In this document: positions 25,739 to 33,621 of the stretch, in pieces
Numbering within the stretch: the stretch's first letter is position 1
Layout of the letters: each line of letters begins with the position of its first letter
Source of the DNA: a virus
IMG/VR virus record: IMGVR_UViG_3300036884_000017
Location: 1 to 41,215 of that record
Direction: 5' to 3' (one strand)
DNA: 41,215 bases
Translations under genes and position numbers: made by a program
The notes under the pieces: generated by a model
Seen by the model: only the letters and a program-made list of their open reading frames with translations
Databases searched by the model: none
Told to the model about the DNA's origin: nothing

Positions 25739-26008
25739 TTAGTAAAGTGCGAGGCAAAGCGTCGCGGTGGTGTTGGTTGACATAAGTTGGCTGATTTGAA
25801 TCGGCAGCAGCGTACCAGCAGGGACAGCCTTGAAAACCACTTCGCTGCCGTCGGCCATGATTACGTCCAAATCGCCCGCGCCGCCGACATAGATGCCACG
25901 GGAGATGTACGTCAGGGGCACGGTGTCGCTCTTGGTGATCGCTGCGGCTGCTGCGAATGGTGCGAGCGGTTCTTTGTTGGTGTAGGGGTAGTGGACGGCG
26001 GCGGTCAT
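25739..26008 (-). CDS. Small beta-rich spike/decoration-like protein, paralogue 1
   Basis: An 89-aa protein homologous to its upstream neighbour: shared pattern SD-T/S-V-x-L, MADG, AG/S-T-L/I-LPI and TTTATxxxALY. Proteins ending in this way (PAGTLLPIQISQL...) occur next to portal and scaffold genes in several phages and are thought to be virion spike or decoration components. It begins after AAGGGGTAAGCC. Its N-terminus (VHYPYTNKEPLAPFAA) differs from the paralogue. Confidence 0.7.
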   Translation of the reverse strand: MTAAVHYPYTNKEPLAPFAAAAAITKSDTVPLTYISRGIYVGGAGDLDVIMADGSEVVFKAVPAGTLLPIQISQLMSTNTTATLCLALY

Positions 26009-26011
26009 GGC

Positions 26012-26323
26012 TTACCCCTTGATGTAAAGCGCGTACATGCCCGTCGCCGTGGTGGTAGTCGCGGCGATAAGCTTGGCGCTGATGGGCAGGATAGTGCTGG
26101 CCGGTGCGCTGGTCAGTACGAACGTCGTGGTGCCATCTGCCATCGTGCCGGCGATGGTGCCGCCCGCGCCTGACCAAATAGCGTTTGTCGGCCCATTGAC
26201 GAGCGCGACGCTATCGGAAGGCGTGACGGGCTGGCCGCGATACGTTTGCTGCATCGGGTCGCGGTTGTTCTTATCGTAGCTGATGTTGGTAACGGATTGC
26301 CCGAAAAGCAGTTCGGTGGTCAT
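26012..26323 (-). CDS. Small beta-rich spike/decoration-like protein, paralogue 2
   Basis: A 103-aa protein sharing its C-terminal 60 residues in pattern with the adjacent 89-aa protein, so the pair probably arose by tandem duplication and divergence. The N-terminal NISYDKNNRDPMQQTYRG is not shared. Ribosome site AAGGAGCATAACC. Probably a minor virion surface protein. Confidence 0.7.
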   Translation of the reverse strand: MTTELLFGQSVTNISYDKNNRDPMQQTYRGQPVTPSDSVALVNGPTNAIWSGAGGTIAGTMADGTTTFVLTSAPASTILPISAKLIAATTTTATGMYALYIKG

Positions 26324-26325
26324 GG

Positions 26326-28020
26326 TTATGCTCCTTGCGTATAGCCGGTGAGGTTAGAGAGAACATCTTGCAGCGCGTTGCTGCTGCCGCCTTGCGTGGG
26401 GGCATTGCCTAGCTTCTGCGCGGTGTCAGCTTGCTGGTTTACCATCGCGGCTTGTTGCGCTTGCTGCGCTGCCTTTGCGCGCTGCATGCGAACCGCTTGC
26501 ACCTGGTCGTCTGGGATAATCAAGGTGGGATCAACCCCCAGCATGTCGCTGTAGTCATCTGCCCACTTGTCGGCGTTGAACTTGTCGGCGACGGTATCGG
26601 TGGCGCCGAGTTGCCGCTGTACTTGCGCGATCTGTCCGAGGTTGCCTACGAAACGATCAATGCCGTTAGTAGCGATTGCGCGCTGTGCTTGCGCCAAGAC
26701 GCTCACAAGCTCAACATTCAACTGCTGGCCTTGTAGCTCCTTGGGCGGCTTCGGCACGATGCCGGTGTCAAGCATGCGCTGGAAGGTTGTCTCAATCAGC
26801 GGGTCAAGCAATTCGTTCTGCAAGCGCTCAAGCACAGGGCCAAGCATCAACATCTTTTCCTCGTTGCGCGCCGCGACTTCGGTAGCAGTCATCTGCCCGT
26901 TGTCCTGCGAAATCATCATAAAGATGTCCGCAAAGAACGCCGAATTGATGCGCCCGCGCACGTCCTGAATATCCATCAGCAAATGCTGTAGGTCTATTCG
27001 CACGTCAAACATGGTTTCGATCTTCTGCTGCCCGGTCTGCTCCACAAAGGTCAACCCGCCCGGCAAGCGTTCCACGTCGCGATTTTTGAGTGAGGTTGGA
27101 AGTTGCAGCGGGGGATTGGTCATGTAGTCGATGCCGTTGGCTTTGCGCAACTGCTCGTGCTGTAGCTGTTTGATATCGCCTAGCGCTGCCATGCCGGGGC
27201 TGTTGCCGTAAATGTCGCCGCCCACAACGTCCCAGCGAGGCGCGAAGATCGGGAACTTGATATATCCCGATTCGCGCAGCAGCATGTCATTGTCGCCGCC
27301 AACTTCAAAATACACAGAGCGAAACGGCATATTCTTGCTGTCTTTCAGCTTCGCGTCGCGATCCTCGCGAGGCTCGACGCAATGGATAAGAGGTATCCAC
27401 TTGTCAAGCTGGTTGCGGTCAAACATATTGCGCACGGTTTGCGAACAGTTGTCCCGCCCGAACTCCTTGACCAACTCGGCGACGGTCTTCTCGAATTCGC
27501 GATACAGCGTCGTAACGTCGCCCTTCCAGTCAGTCGCAAGGCAATACTCGCCCGCCGTCAGGGGATAGTGGTGTATGACGTTATCGAAGTCTTCCTGCAC
27601 CACGCTGGCCGCAGTGCCGAACGCGCCTAGCTCTTTGTAAATTGTATGCAGCGCTCGGTAGGTGTTCGACTTCTGGAAGATCGACAGCATAACCGTGGTG
27701 CATTCCGAGAGCCAGAGCTTGACGGGCGCGTACTGATTCAGGTCGGTATCGTTTGTTCCCAGCCGAAACCAAGGGCGAGCCGGCGAGGTCAAGCCGCCCA
27801 TCAGCCCAGCGGCGAGCGTGTTGAGCGCTTTGGTGCCGGTGGAGTCGTAGATATTGTTGTGGCGGCGATAGCCCTTGTTGCGATCCTGCCGAAAGTAACG
27901 GCCATTGCGCGGCAGCATGAACGTGGTTATCTCTTGCCAATGGGCATACCACGAGGCGCGCTCGGCGCGTAGCTGGCCGTAGCGATTGTAAAGCTGCTGA
28001 CGCAAGGACTGGTTAGCCAT
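26326..28020 (-). CDS. Portal protein (podovirus head-tail connector)
   Basis: A 564-aa portal of the podovirus head-tail connecting family. It forms the dodecamer through which DNA enters and leaves. Clear family segments are SWYAHWQEITTFMLPRNGR, IYDSTGTKALNTLAAGLMGGLTSPARPWFRL, and MTATEVAARNEEKMLMLGPVLERLQNELL. The C-terminus is Gln/Ala-rich. It lies downstream of the terminase and a small Gly-rich protein, the standard order. Confidence 0.93.
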   Translation of the reverse strand: MANQSLRQQLYNRYGQLRAERASWYAHWQEITTFMLPRNGRYFRQDRNKGYRRHNNIYDSTGTKALNTLAAGLMGGLTSPARPWFRLGTNDTDLNQYAPVKLWLSECTTVMLSIFQKSNTYRALHTIYKELGAFGTAASVVQEDFDNVIHHYPLTAGEYCLATDWKGDVTTLYREFEKTVAELVKEFGRDNCSQTVRNMFDRNQLDKWIPLIHCVEPREDRDAKLKDSKNMPFRSVYFEVGGDNDMLLRESGYIKFPIFAPRWDVVGGDIYGNSPGMAALGDIKQLQHEQLRKANGIDYMTNPPLQLPTSLKNRDVERLPGGLTFVEQTGQQKIETMFDVRIDLQHLLMDIQDVRGRINSAFFADIFMMISQDNGQMTATEVAARNEEKMLMLGPVLERLQNELLDPLIETTFQRMLDTGIVPKPPKELQGQQLNVELVSVLAQAQRAIATNGIDRFVGNLGQIAQVQRQLGATDTVADKFNADKWADDYSDMLGVDPTLIIPDDQVQAVRMQRAKAAQQAQQAAMVNQQADTAQKLGNAPTQGGSSNALQDVLSNLTGYTQGA

Positions 28021-28024
28021 TATG

Positions 28025-28438
28025 CTATTGGCCTAGCAGGGTGTTCTTTCCCAGCGTGAGCGTCCCAGGATCAACGCCCCCCACTCCGGTCAGGAAGGTT
28101 TGCGCAACGCCAGGGGCGCCGCCGCCTTGCCCGACGCCCCCTGTTGCGGCTCTGGCGATAGAAGCATCAGGAGCGCTTGCGGCTTGCGATGCGGGCGCAG
28201 TAGCGGGCGCAGCAATGTTAATGCTTGGGGTTTGCGCTTGCTGTTGCTGTTGCTGCTCGCCGCCTAGCAGCGTACTGCCCAGCGACGCCCCAAGGGATGC
28301 GCCCGCCATCAAGCTCGCCCCGCCAGTGGCATAGGCAAGGCCCGCGCCAATAAGCGCACCAACTAAGCCGCCCCCGCCTTTGTGGTATTGGCGACGGCCA
28401 TCCGGCGAGTAGCCGCTGTGTTTTGTGCGAGCGATCAT
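28025..28438 (-). CDS. Hypothetical Gly/Ala/Gln-rich protein between terminase and portal
   Basis: A 137-aa protein starting at ATG 28438, which overlaps the acetyltransferase-like gene stop (ATGA). After a short basic N-terminus comes a Gly/Ala-rich hydrophobic stretch (GLVGALIGAGLAYATGGASLMAGASLGASLG) and a Gln run. The rest is Ala/Pro/Gly-rich. The hydrophobic stretch could insert in a membrane or line a virion channel. No family recognised. Confidence 0.6.
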   Translation of the reverse strand: MIARTKHSGYSPDGRRQYHKGGGGLVGALIGAGLAYATGGASLMAGASLGASLGSTLLGGEQQQQQQAQTPSINIAAPATAPASQAASAPDASIARAATGGVGQGGGAPGVAQTFLTGVGGVDPGTLTLGKNTLLGQ

Positions 28439-28839
28439 AGGGAAATCTCCACGGTGCGATATATCTCTCGCGCGCCTATATGCCGCCACAAGCGGGCAAC
28501 GGATTCGTAGGCAGCGCCTTGAATGTGCGTGTAGCCGTTGGATCGACACCACGCGAATAGCTGTTCAGCATGATCGGGAGTAACGAGGCAATGCCCGCCT
28601 ACCGCTGTCACAAAGGCCACGCTCTTGTTCGGGTATGACACTGTGCCAATGGTCAGCGCGCCATGTGCTTCCCCGTCTTCGATAAAGACCAGTAGCGATT
28701 GCAGGCCCGCAGTGAGAAACGCGCGCAAATGGTCAAGCGAGTACTCCCCCGCTGAATGCTCAAAGGCGGCAGCAAGAAACGGCAGCACCTTCGGCCACAC
28801 GGCAATGACTTGATGCGGGGGGATGCGCTCTAGCTGCAT
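28435..28839 (-). CDS. GNAT-like acetyltransferase
   Basis: A 134-aa protein with a GNAT-like pattern: IPPHQVIAVWPKVLPFLAAA at the start, LVFIEDGEAHGALTIGTV as central strands, a V-T-A-V-GG turn, and AWCRSNGYTHIQGAAYESVARLWRHIGARE at the end. The classical acetyl-CoA loop is only weakly visible. The gene lies between terminase and portal, as similar genes do in related phages. Substrate unknown. Start has GAGGCAACCCG upstream. Confidence 0.65.
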   Translation of the reverse strand: MQLERIPPHQVIAVWPKVLPFLAAAFEHSAGEYSLDHLRAFLTAGLQSLLVFIEDGEAHGALTIGTVSYPNKSVAFVTAVGGHCLVTPDHAEQLFAWCRSNGYTHIQGAAYESVARLWRHIGAREIYRTVEISL

Positions 28840-28890
28840 CGGGTTGCCTCTTTGCGAGAAAGTGCGCAAAGTGTAAGGCAGCAGCCCGGC

Positions 28891-28902
28891 AATACGTGCA
28901 TC
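28891..28902 (-). promoter_or_regulatory. Junction motif, site D (TGCACGTA core)
   Basis: The minus strand reads GATGCACGTATT and then GCC, overlapping the terL stop and lying 51 bp upstream of the acetyltransferase-like start. It is identical to site A over 12 bases. Confidence 0.5.
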
Positions 28903-30457
28903 AGCTATCGTAAGGGTTGTACGCGAGCAGGTCAGGGCGGTCGTGCTTGACGACGGCGTAAGGGTCATACTCGTTGCGCGGCTGGTGAATGCCCATCTTC
29001 GCCAGCGGCGTGCGCGCAGTGACTGGATAGGCAAACGAGAGCACCAGCGCGTCAGCGCGGTTCGGCGAGGGCAACCCCCTGCGCTTCATGTCCTCCTTGC
29101 TCTCAAGCTGTATCTTACCGTCCATGCGCGGCACAGTCTCGGGGCCGATCAGGTCATCGCGCAGAACATTGTCGTCGGGCAATGCGCCGCCCTCTTTGAG
29201 CCAGTCGCGCGCCTCTTTCCACATCTGCGCTCGCTTGTTCAGACAGCCAGGGTCTGAGGATGCTCCCGAGAACCATACAATCGTCCAGTCGCGGCACATT
29301 GTGCGGCCAGCGCTCACAATGCCCGTGCCGTATCCGCCATCAACAAATACCGCGTCGGCTTTGTGCTCGTCTTCCAGGCGCGCGAGAATGTTGGCTATCT
29401 CTACGTCGTTGTCATTCTTAGCAATTACCTTGAGGATCGAGAACGCAAGCCCTTGCCGCTTGGCGATGACTAGATCATCGTCGCCTGACCACGCGGGGTC
29501 GCATGTGAGTATGACAGGTGCAAACGAATATTGCTCGGACTTCAAGTGACGGCCTATCGCCGTGTCGACGTCCAGCGTCGAAATGAATTGCTTGGCCGAC
29601 ATAGACGGGAAGACGCCACGCACGCGCACCTTTACAAAGTCGCTATCCTCGCCGTAGTCAGCTACCCATTGCGCGATCTGCGCTTTATTGGTAATCGCGA
29701 CGTGGCGGCTATCAATCTGCGTGCAATGCCATCGGTGGCGCATACCGTGGAAGCACTTGTAGAAGTCGCCCGAGTTGCGCGTCGGGTTGCCGAACTTGAA
29801 GAACATCGGTTCGCCATCAGTAAGCCCGCCCTCCGCAACGTCGGCGATCTTGTCCGCGATCTTGCTAGCCTCGTCGAAGATGTAGAACGGCGTGCTGTTC
29901 GCCGCGTGCAAGCCGGCGAACGCCTCGGCGTTGTGCTCGTCCCACGTCTGCCCCACGCACTGCCACGAATCAGGGTGTTGCTTGTGGTACATGCGCAAGT
30001 GGCCTGTGCCGGTAGTCACTTCAAACCAATGCGAGGTAATGCACTTCTTTGTCCACTTCGCAATCTCGGCCCACGTCTTCGAGGACAACTGCGGCGCGGT
30101 GTTCGCAGTGACAATGCCCTTGGCATGGGGGCGCGTGCTCATAATAAAATCAACTAGCCAAGCCACCATCGCCGATTTGCCGATGCCGTGACCGCTGGCG
30201 ATGGCTTCGCGAATCGCATCTACCGCGTGGATGCCATCAAAGCCCCGCCCCTTGATCTGCTCGCCGAGCCGCGCTAGGAAGTCGCAGGCCCACTTGTCAG
30301 GCCCGTACTCACAATCGTAGAGCTTGTTGTATGGCGCCGGTAGCTCACAGACTTGTAGCGCAGGGTCGGTACCCCACGGGTACGCATACATGACAAACGA
30401 AAGCGGGTCAGCATAGAAGCCCGCAAGGTCTGCGCACAGTTCTGCCTCGGCGTTCAC
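28901..30457 (-). CDS. terL: Terminase large subunit
   Basis: A 518-aa packaging ATPase and nuclease. The ATP-binding loop is SGHGIGKS (about 90-97), Walker B is FYIFDEAS (about 193-200), and the nuclease part shows CDPAWSGDDD and FVDGGYGTG acidic motifs. It starts at GTG 30457, which overlaps a stop codon created by a local 44-bp duplication of the terS/terL junction. The family alone does not tell headful from cohesive-end packaging, but the circular permutation of the window fits headful. Confidence 0.93.
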   Translation of the reverse strand: MNAEAELCADLAGFYADPLSFVMYAYPWGTDPALQVCELPAPYNKLYDCEYGPDKWACDFLARLGEQIKGRGFDGIHAVDAIREAIASGHGIGKSAMVAWLVDFIMSTRPHAKGIVTANTAPQLSSKTWAEIAKWTKKCITSHWFEVTTGTGHLRMYHKQHPDSWQCVGQTWDEHNAEAFAGLHAANSTPFYIFDEASKIADKIADVAEGGLTDGEPMFFKFGNPTRNSGDFYKCFHGMRHRWHCTQIDSRHVAITNKAQIAQWVADYGEDSDFVKVRVRGVFPSMSAKQFISTLDVDTAIGRHLKSEQYSFAPVILTCDPAWSGDDDLVIAKRQGLAFSILKVIAKNDNDVEIANILARLEDEHKADAVFVDGGYGTGIVSAGRTMCRDWTIVWFSGASSDPGCLNKRAQMWKEARDWLKEGGALPDDNVLRDDLIGPETVPRMDGKIQLESKEDMKRRGLPSPNRADALVLSFAYPVTARTPLAKMGIHQPRNEYDPYAVVKHDRPDLLAYNPYDS

Positions 30458-30539
30458 AGCAAGTCTTCGGCTGTGAGCGGCCTATCGCTCTCGGCGTTCA
30501 CAGCAAGTCTTCGGCTGTGAGCGGCCTATCGCTCTCGGC
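30446..30539. repeat. 44-bp tandem duplication across the terS/terL junction
   Basis: A 50-bp sequence occurs twice with a period of 44 bp (30446-30495 and 30490-30539). It carries the end of terS, its TGA stop and the overlapping GTG. The result is a 15-codon micro-ORF (30501 down to 30454 on the minus strand) between terS and terL. Its product repeats the last residues of terS (SDRPLTAEDLL) and its stop overlaps the terL GTG. Confidence 0.9.
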
Positions 30540-31079
30540 TTTGCGCGCACGCTTGCGCGCCTCGTATATCGTCGCGGCTACGTCGAGGTTGCCCTGCACC
30601 TTTACGTCGCTGCGCTCGCGGTACTTCTCAGGGTCGTGAGCCTTGAGCAAGAAGATAGCAAGCGTGTCGCTGTACTTGCGCACGGTAGCGGCTACCGGCT
30701 TGCGATTCTCGTCCAGCAGCAAGCGAGGCCTCTTAGCCCGTATCTGGTCGCCGGATTCGGTCGTGCTAACTACATATTCGTCATATATAATCTCGCCGTG
30801 TTCGTCGCGCTCGTACTCGTAGGTTACTTGCCCTTGATGCACAAGAGGCTCGCCCACGCCCTCAAAGCCGCGCCGCGACGCTTCGTCTTCGAGCGCAGAC
30901 ACGCCGCGCCGCATCGCCTTGTCCCACGAGGCTGCGAACAGCTTATCGTCTTCGCGCCAATCGTAAGCGGCATTGCGACTCATGCCTGAGGCTTTGCACG
31001 CACGGCCTACGTTGCAGCACTCGGATAGCGCTGCGCAGAAAGCTGCTGCTCTTTCAGTTGTCCTAATAGTTGCTGGCAT
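30498..31079 (-). CDS. terS: Terminase small subunit
   Basis: A 193-aa DNA-recognition subunit. Residues 12-50 form a helix-turn-helix (ALSECCNVGRACKASGMSRNAAYDWR). The middle segment (RRGFEGVGEPLVHQG followed by DTLAIFLLKAHDPEKYRER) is typical of small terminases of this type. It is directly upstream of terL. Junction motif E and the HTH gene end lie just upstream. Confidence 0.88.
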   Translation of the reverse strand: MPATIRTTERAAAFCAALSECCNVGRACKASGMSRNAAYDWREDDKLFAASWDKAMRRGVSALEDEASRRGFEGVGEPLVHQGQVTYEYERDEHGEIIYDEYVVSTTESGDQIRAKRPRLLLDENRKPVAATVRKYSDTLAIFLLKAHDPEKYRERSDVKVQGNLDVAATIYEARKRARKAESDRPLTAEDLL

Positions 31080-31094
31080 AGTGGTTGCACCTTA

Positions 31095-31370
31095 TCACAA
31101 CTTGCTAGGCAATACGTGCAGCACCTTATAGCCGGCTACGCTCTGCGCTCTGCGCTCGCCACTGAGGTAGCTATGCACCGTGCGTCTGTTGATATCAAAC
31201 TTGCTTGCCAACTCGATAGCCGTCCATTCGCCGGATTCGTAGAGCTGAATGATTAGCTCTACCTCACAATCCGCAAGTTTTGCATTTTGGTGCGATTCGC
31301 CGATTCGGAACCCTTTACCGTTGAGGGCGTAAGTTACTTTCACCAACTTGCGATTCTTTGCACGTTTCAT
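31095..31370 (-). CDS. Helix-turn-helix regulator upstream of terminase
   Basis: A 91-aa basic protein with a helix-turn-helix around residues 36-72 (CEVELIIQLYESGEWTAIELASKFDINRRTVHSYLSGE). It probably binds DNA and may control late genes. I chose the ATG at 31370, 5 bp after GGGGGAGA. A TTG at 31391 is also in frame. The start codon and ribosome site sit in the loop of an 18-bp perfect inverted repeat. Iteron-like repeats lie further upstream. The last codons contain junction motif E. Confidence 0.8.
   Translation of the reverse strand: MKRAKNRKLVKVTYALNGKGFRIGESHQNAKLADCEVELIIQLYESGEWTAIELASKFDINRRTVHSYLSGERRAQSVAGYKVLHVLPSKL
31111..31122 (-). promoter_or_regulatory. Junction motif, site E (TGCACGTA core)
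   Basis: The minus strand reads GCTGCACGTATT and GCC within the last codons of the HTH gene (VLHVL), 31 bp upstream of terS. It shares TGCACGTATTGCC with site D. Confidence 0.45.
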
Positions 31371-31404
31371 TCTCTCCCCCTTAGCTTGCAAAGAATCGCA
31401 AGTT
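31345..31404 (-). promoter_or_regulatory. 18-bp perfect inverted repeat enclosing RBS and start codon of the HTH gene
   Basis: Positions 31345-31362 (AACTTGCGATTCTTTGCA on the plus strand) are exactly complementary to 31387-31404. The 24-nt loop contains AGCTAAGGGGGAGAGAATG, so the Shine-Dalgarno and AUG of the HTH mRNA would be displayed in the loop. As DNA it is a large palindromic operator candidate for the protein's own HTH. Confidence 0.85.
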
Positions 31405-31419
31405 GCCCGCCAGTTTTTG

Positions 31420-31507
31420 CCACATTAACCCACCTGGGTATACCCTTGGGTGGGTTAAAGTGGATGCCTGTCATAACCACTTTACGGGTTAAAGTGGGTT
31501 AATGTGG
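31420..31507. repeat. Iteron-like GGGTTAAWGTGG repeats (candidate operator or origin)
   Basis: Three direct copies of GGGTTAAWGTGG start at 31452, 31486 and 31496, with an inverted copy at 31420-31431. Overall, 31420-31433 and 31494-31507 form a perfect 14-bp inverted repeat. A GGGTATACCC palindrome lies at 31436-31445. The array lies between the helicase stop and the HTH gene start and has no coding content. Confidence 0.7.
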
Positions 31508-31523
31508 GTTAGTAGCCGCTAAC

Positions 31524-33587
31524 CTAGTAACTTTTTGCAAGTACGTATCCCCCATCGTCCTCAAGCAAAATGCCTTTTTCGATCAATTTGTCCACGCATT
31601 TTGCTGCAAACTCTAGGCGACGATCCCGTTTGCCGTCTTGAATTAGCTCCGCCGCCAGGAAGTCAATTATCTCTGTGCGCGTCAGGGGCGCCCCATCTAA
31701 GCGCTGATTCTCTTTGACGACACGAACGCAGGTCTTTTCGTTAGGGCCTAGCTTGACCGCCTTGCGCTTCACGGGCGCCACGTCAGACGGCAGCACCACG
31801 CAGCTAGTTACCTCGTCATCGTCTTCGTCAAAGCCCAGCACGATAGGCGCGAGCGTGAAGCAATACTCGATGCCGTCTTCGCCATCCTTTTGCTTGGTCA
31901 GCTTGAGGCTGCGCGCGTCGTTGTCGCGGATAACCTCTATCTCTGCGTCAGCAGCAGCACGCAAGCCTGACCATCCCCGTGCGCCCTTGGTGCTGTCTTT
32001 GCCTGAGTGGTGAATCAGGATAACCGTCGCCTTTGTGGCGCGGTGGATGCCCTTGCAGTGCCCCAGCGCCTTGCCTACGTCCTCGCCGCTATTCTCGTTG
32101 CCGCCCGCCGTGGTCTGGGCGAACGTGTCAATGATAATCACGTCGGCGCCTCCACTTGCGACGATGGCCTTGGCAACGTCCAGCGCGTCGGCCTTTTGCA
32201 AGAGGTTAGGCGCGGCGGGGATAATGCCGATGTCGAGGGTGTCGAGTTGGATGTCGTGGTGCTGGGCATACGCTTGTAGCCGCTTGCGAAAGCCGCCAGC
32301 CCCTTCGGCAGCGATATAAGCGACTCGCCCCTGCTGCACGCGATGGCCGCGCCACTCGATACCCCGCGCGATGCTCGCGGCCATATCCAGGGCGGTGAAG
32401 CTCTTGCCGCTGCCCGATTCGCCAAAGACGACAATCAACTCGCCGGCAGGCAGGACGTGCTTGATATGCCAGCGCTGGGTTGCCGCGATAGCGAATTCGT
32501 GAGCGGGGATAACGGCAAATCGTTGAACAGGGGATTGCTTTTCATCAGCACCGACATTATCCAGGCGGGCGACATCCGAATCGCTCTCCTCCGTAAAATC
32601 TCCGCCTTCGCTCTCGTCGCAAGTCGTACTTGTTTCCGCATGCGCAATAGCATCGAAATCTGCGAGCGTTTCGGTATCAACGTAGCCAATCGCGTCCTTG
32701 AAGTCTACGTCGGTGCGCGATTCGCAATGTGCGTGTAAGCAGTGGAAATGCCCATTGATGTAACCCCCTGTGTGTGCCGGCCAATAGGTTGTAGAAGATT
32801 CGCCTGAGTCGCCTGTATGCTCGGCTTCAAACGGGCAAGTGATGTGCAAGCGGCCATCGCGTTCGGTACGCTTGAGAAAGCCCTTGTCTGCCAAGTGCTG
32901 CGCGACGGGATCGGAGAGGATCGCGCCGGCTAGTCGCTCGTGCTTAGTAGAAGCTTCGCTCTTGGCGTCAGGCTCTATGCCAAGAGCATCTTGCAACTCT
33001 TGCCAGATCGCCTCAAGCGATTCGCGGGTGAAGGTTGGCACGTCATCAGGCAATCCGCCTTCCCACTCGTAGCGTGCGCCGCTTGGATGCGTGCCGCAGG
33101 CAATGAACTGCTGGCCTGTGGCAAGTAGCTCTACCACGCCGTGGGCGGTCTTGATGCGGCGCTTGTGCAGGTCGCCGTCGAAGTCAAAGAGCAAGAGGAA
33201 CTTTGACGAGTTTGACCTTACTCGCTTTGGCAGTATGGCTTTAGCATTAAAAAAAGAGAGGACGGCTTGCGCTTCGTCGGCGTCTTCGATATCCACGTCG
33301 AAAGCGCGCAGGCGTCGCGTCTGTAGACAGATGCCGTAGTCGCGTTCCTTGGCCCATTGCTTAACATCGGCGGGCGCCGCGGCGTACTGCGTCCAGGCGG
33401 TGAAGCCGGATACCTGCCGCTGCAAGTTGTATTTGCTCGGCGTCTTGCCAAGCTGGCCCATCTTCGAGGCGTCGCTGATAGTGGCTTGCGCGTTGCTCAC
33501 TACCGGCAGCAAGTCGCGCGTCGCGTTGAGAATCAGCGCGAAATGTTGCCAGTCATCCGGCGAGGCACCGGGATATTCTTTTGTCAT
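31524..33587 (-). CDS. Primase-polymerase fused to AAA/RepA-like helicase
   Basis: A 687-aa replication protein. Residues 1-200 look like a prim-pol domain (catalytic acidic pair in DVDIED about 96-101, then ATGQQFIACGTHPSG). Residues 230-290 hold a His/Cys-rich segment (HITCPFEAEHTG ... HCLHAHCESR), probably a zinc ribbon. The C-terminal half is an AAA_25/RepA-type ATPase: Walker A GESGSGKS (about 388-395), Walker B DVIIIDTFAQT (about 479), and VILIHHSGKD. It should prime and unwind phage DNA. The start has AGGGAGGTAGGACAG. It lies on the opposite strand from the DNA polymerase cluster. Confidence 0.88.
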   Translation of the reverse strand: MTKEYPGASPDDWQHFALILNATRDLLPVVSNAQATISDASKMGQLGKTPSKYNLQRQVSGFTAWTQYAAAPADVKQWAKERDYGICLQTRRLRAFDVDIEDADEAQAVLSFFNAKAILPKRVRSNSSKFLLLFDFDGDLHKRRIKTAHGVVELLATGQQFIACGTHPSGARYEWEGGLPDDVPTFTRESLEAIWQELQDALGIEPDAKSEASTKHERLAGAILSDPVAQHLADKGFLKRTERDGRLHITCPFEAEHTGDSGESSTTYWPAHTGGYINGHFHCLHAHCESRTDVDFKDAIGYVDTETLADFDAIAHAETSTTCDESEGGDFTEESDSDVARLDNVGADEKQSPVQRFAVIPAHEFAIAATQRWHIKHVLPAGELIVVFGESGSGKSFTALDMAASIARGIEWRGHRVQQGRVAYIAAEGAGGFRKRLQAYAQHHDIQLDTLDIGIIPAAPNLLQKADALDVAKAIVASGGADVIIIDTFAQTTAGGNENSGEDVGKALGHCKGIHRATKATVILIHHSGKDSTKGARGWSGLRAAADAEIEVIRDNDARSLKLTKQKDGEDGIEYCFTLAPIVLGFDEDDDEVTSCVVLPSDVAPVKRKAVKLGPNEKTCVRVVKENQRLDGAPLTRTEIIDFLAAELIQDGKRDRRLEFAAKCVDKLIEKGILLEDDGGYVLAKSY

Positions 33588-33621
33588 CTGTCCTACCTCC
33601 CTAAAGCAACTTGCGGATATG

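Noticed and set aside
25728-26177. N-terminal extension of the 102-aa protein to 26177
   Set aside because: The frame is open, but it overlaps two convincing genes and the start at 25727 has a strong ribosome site.
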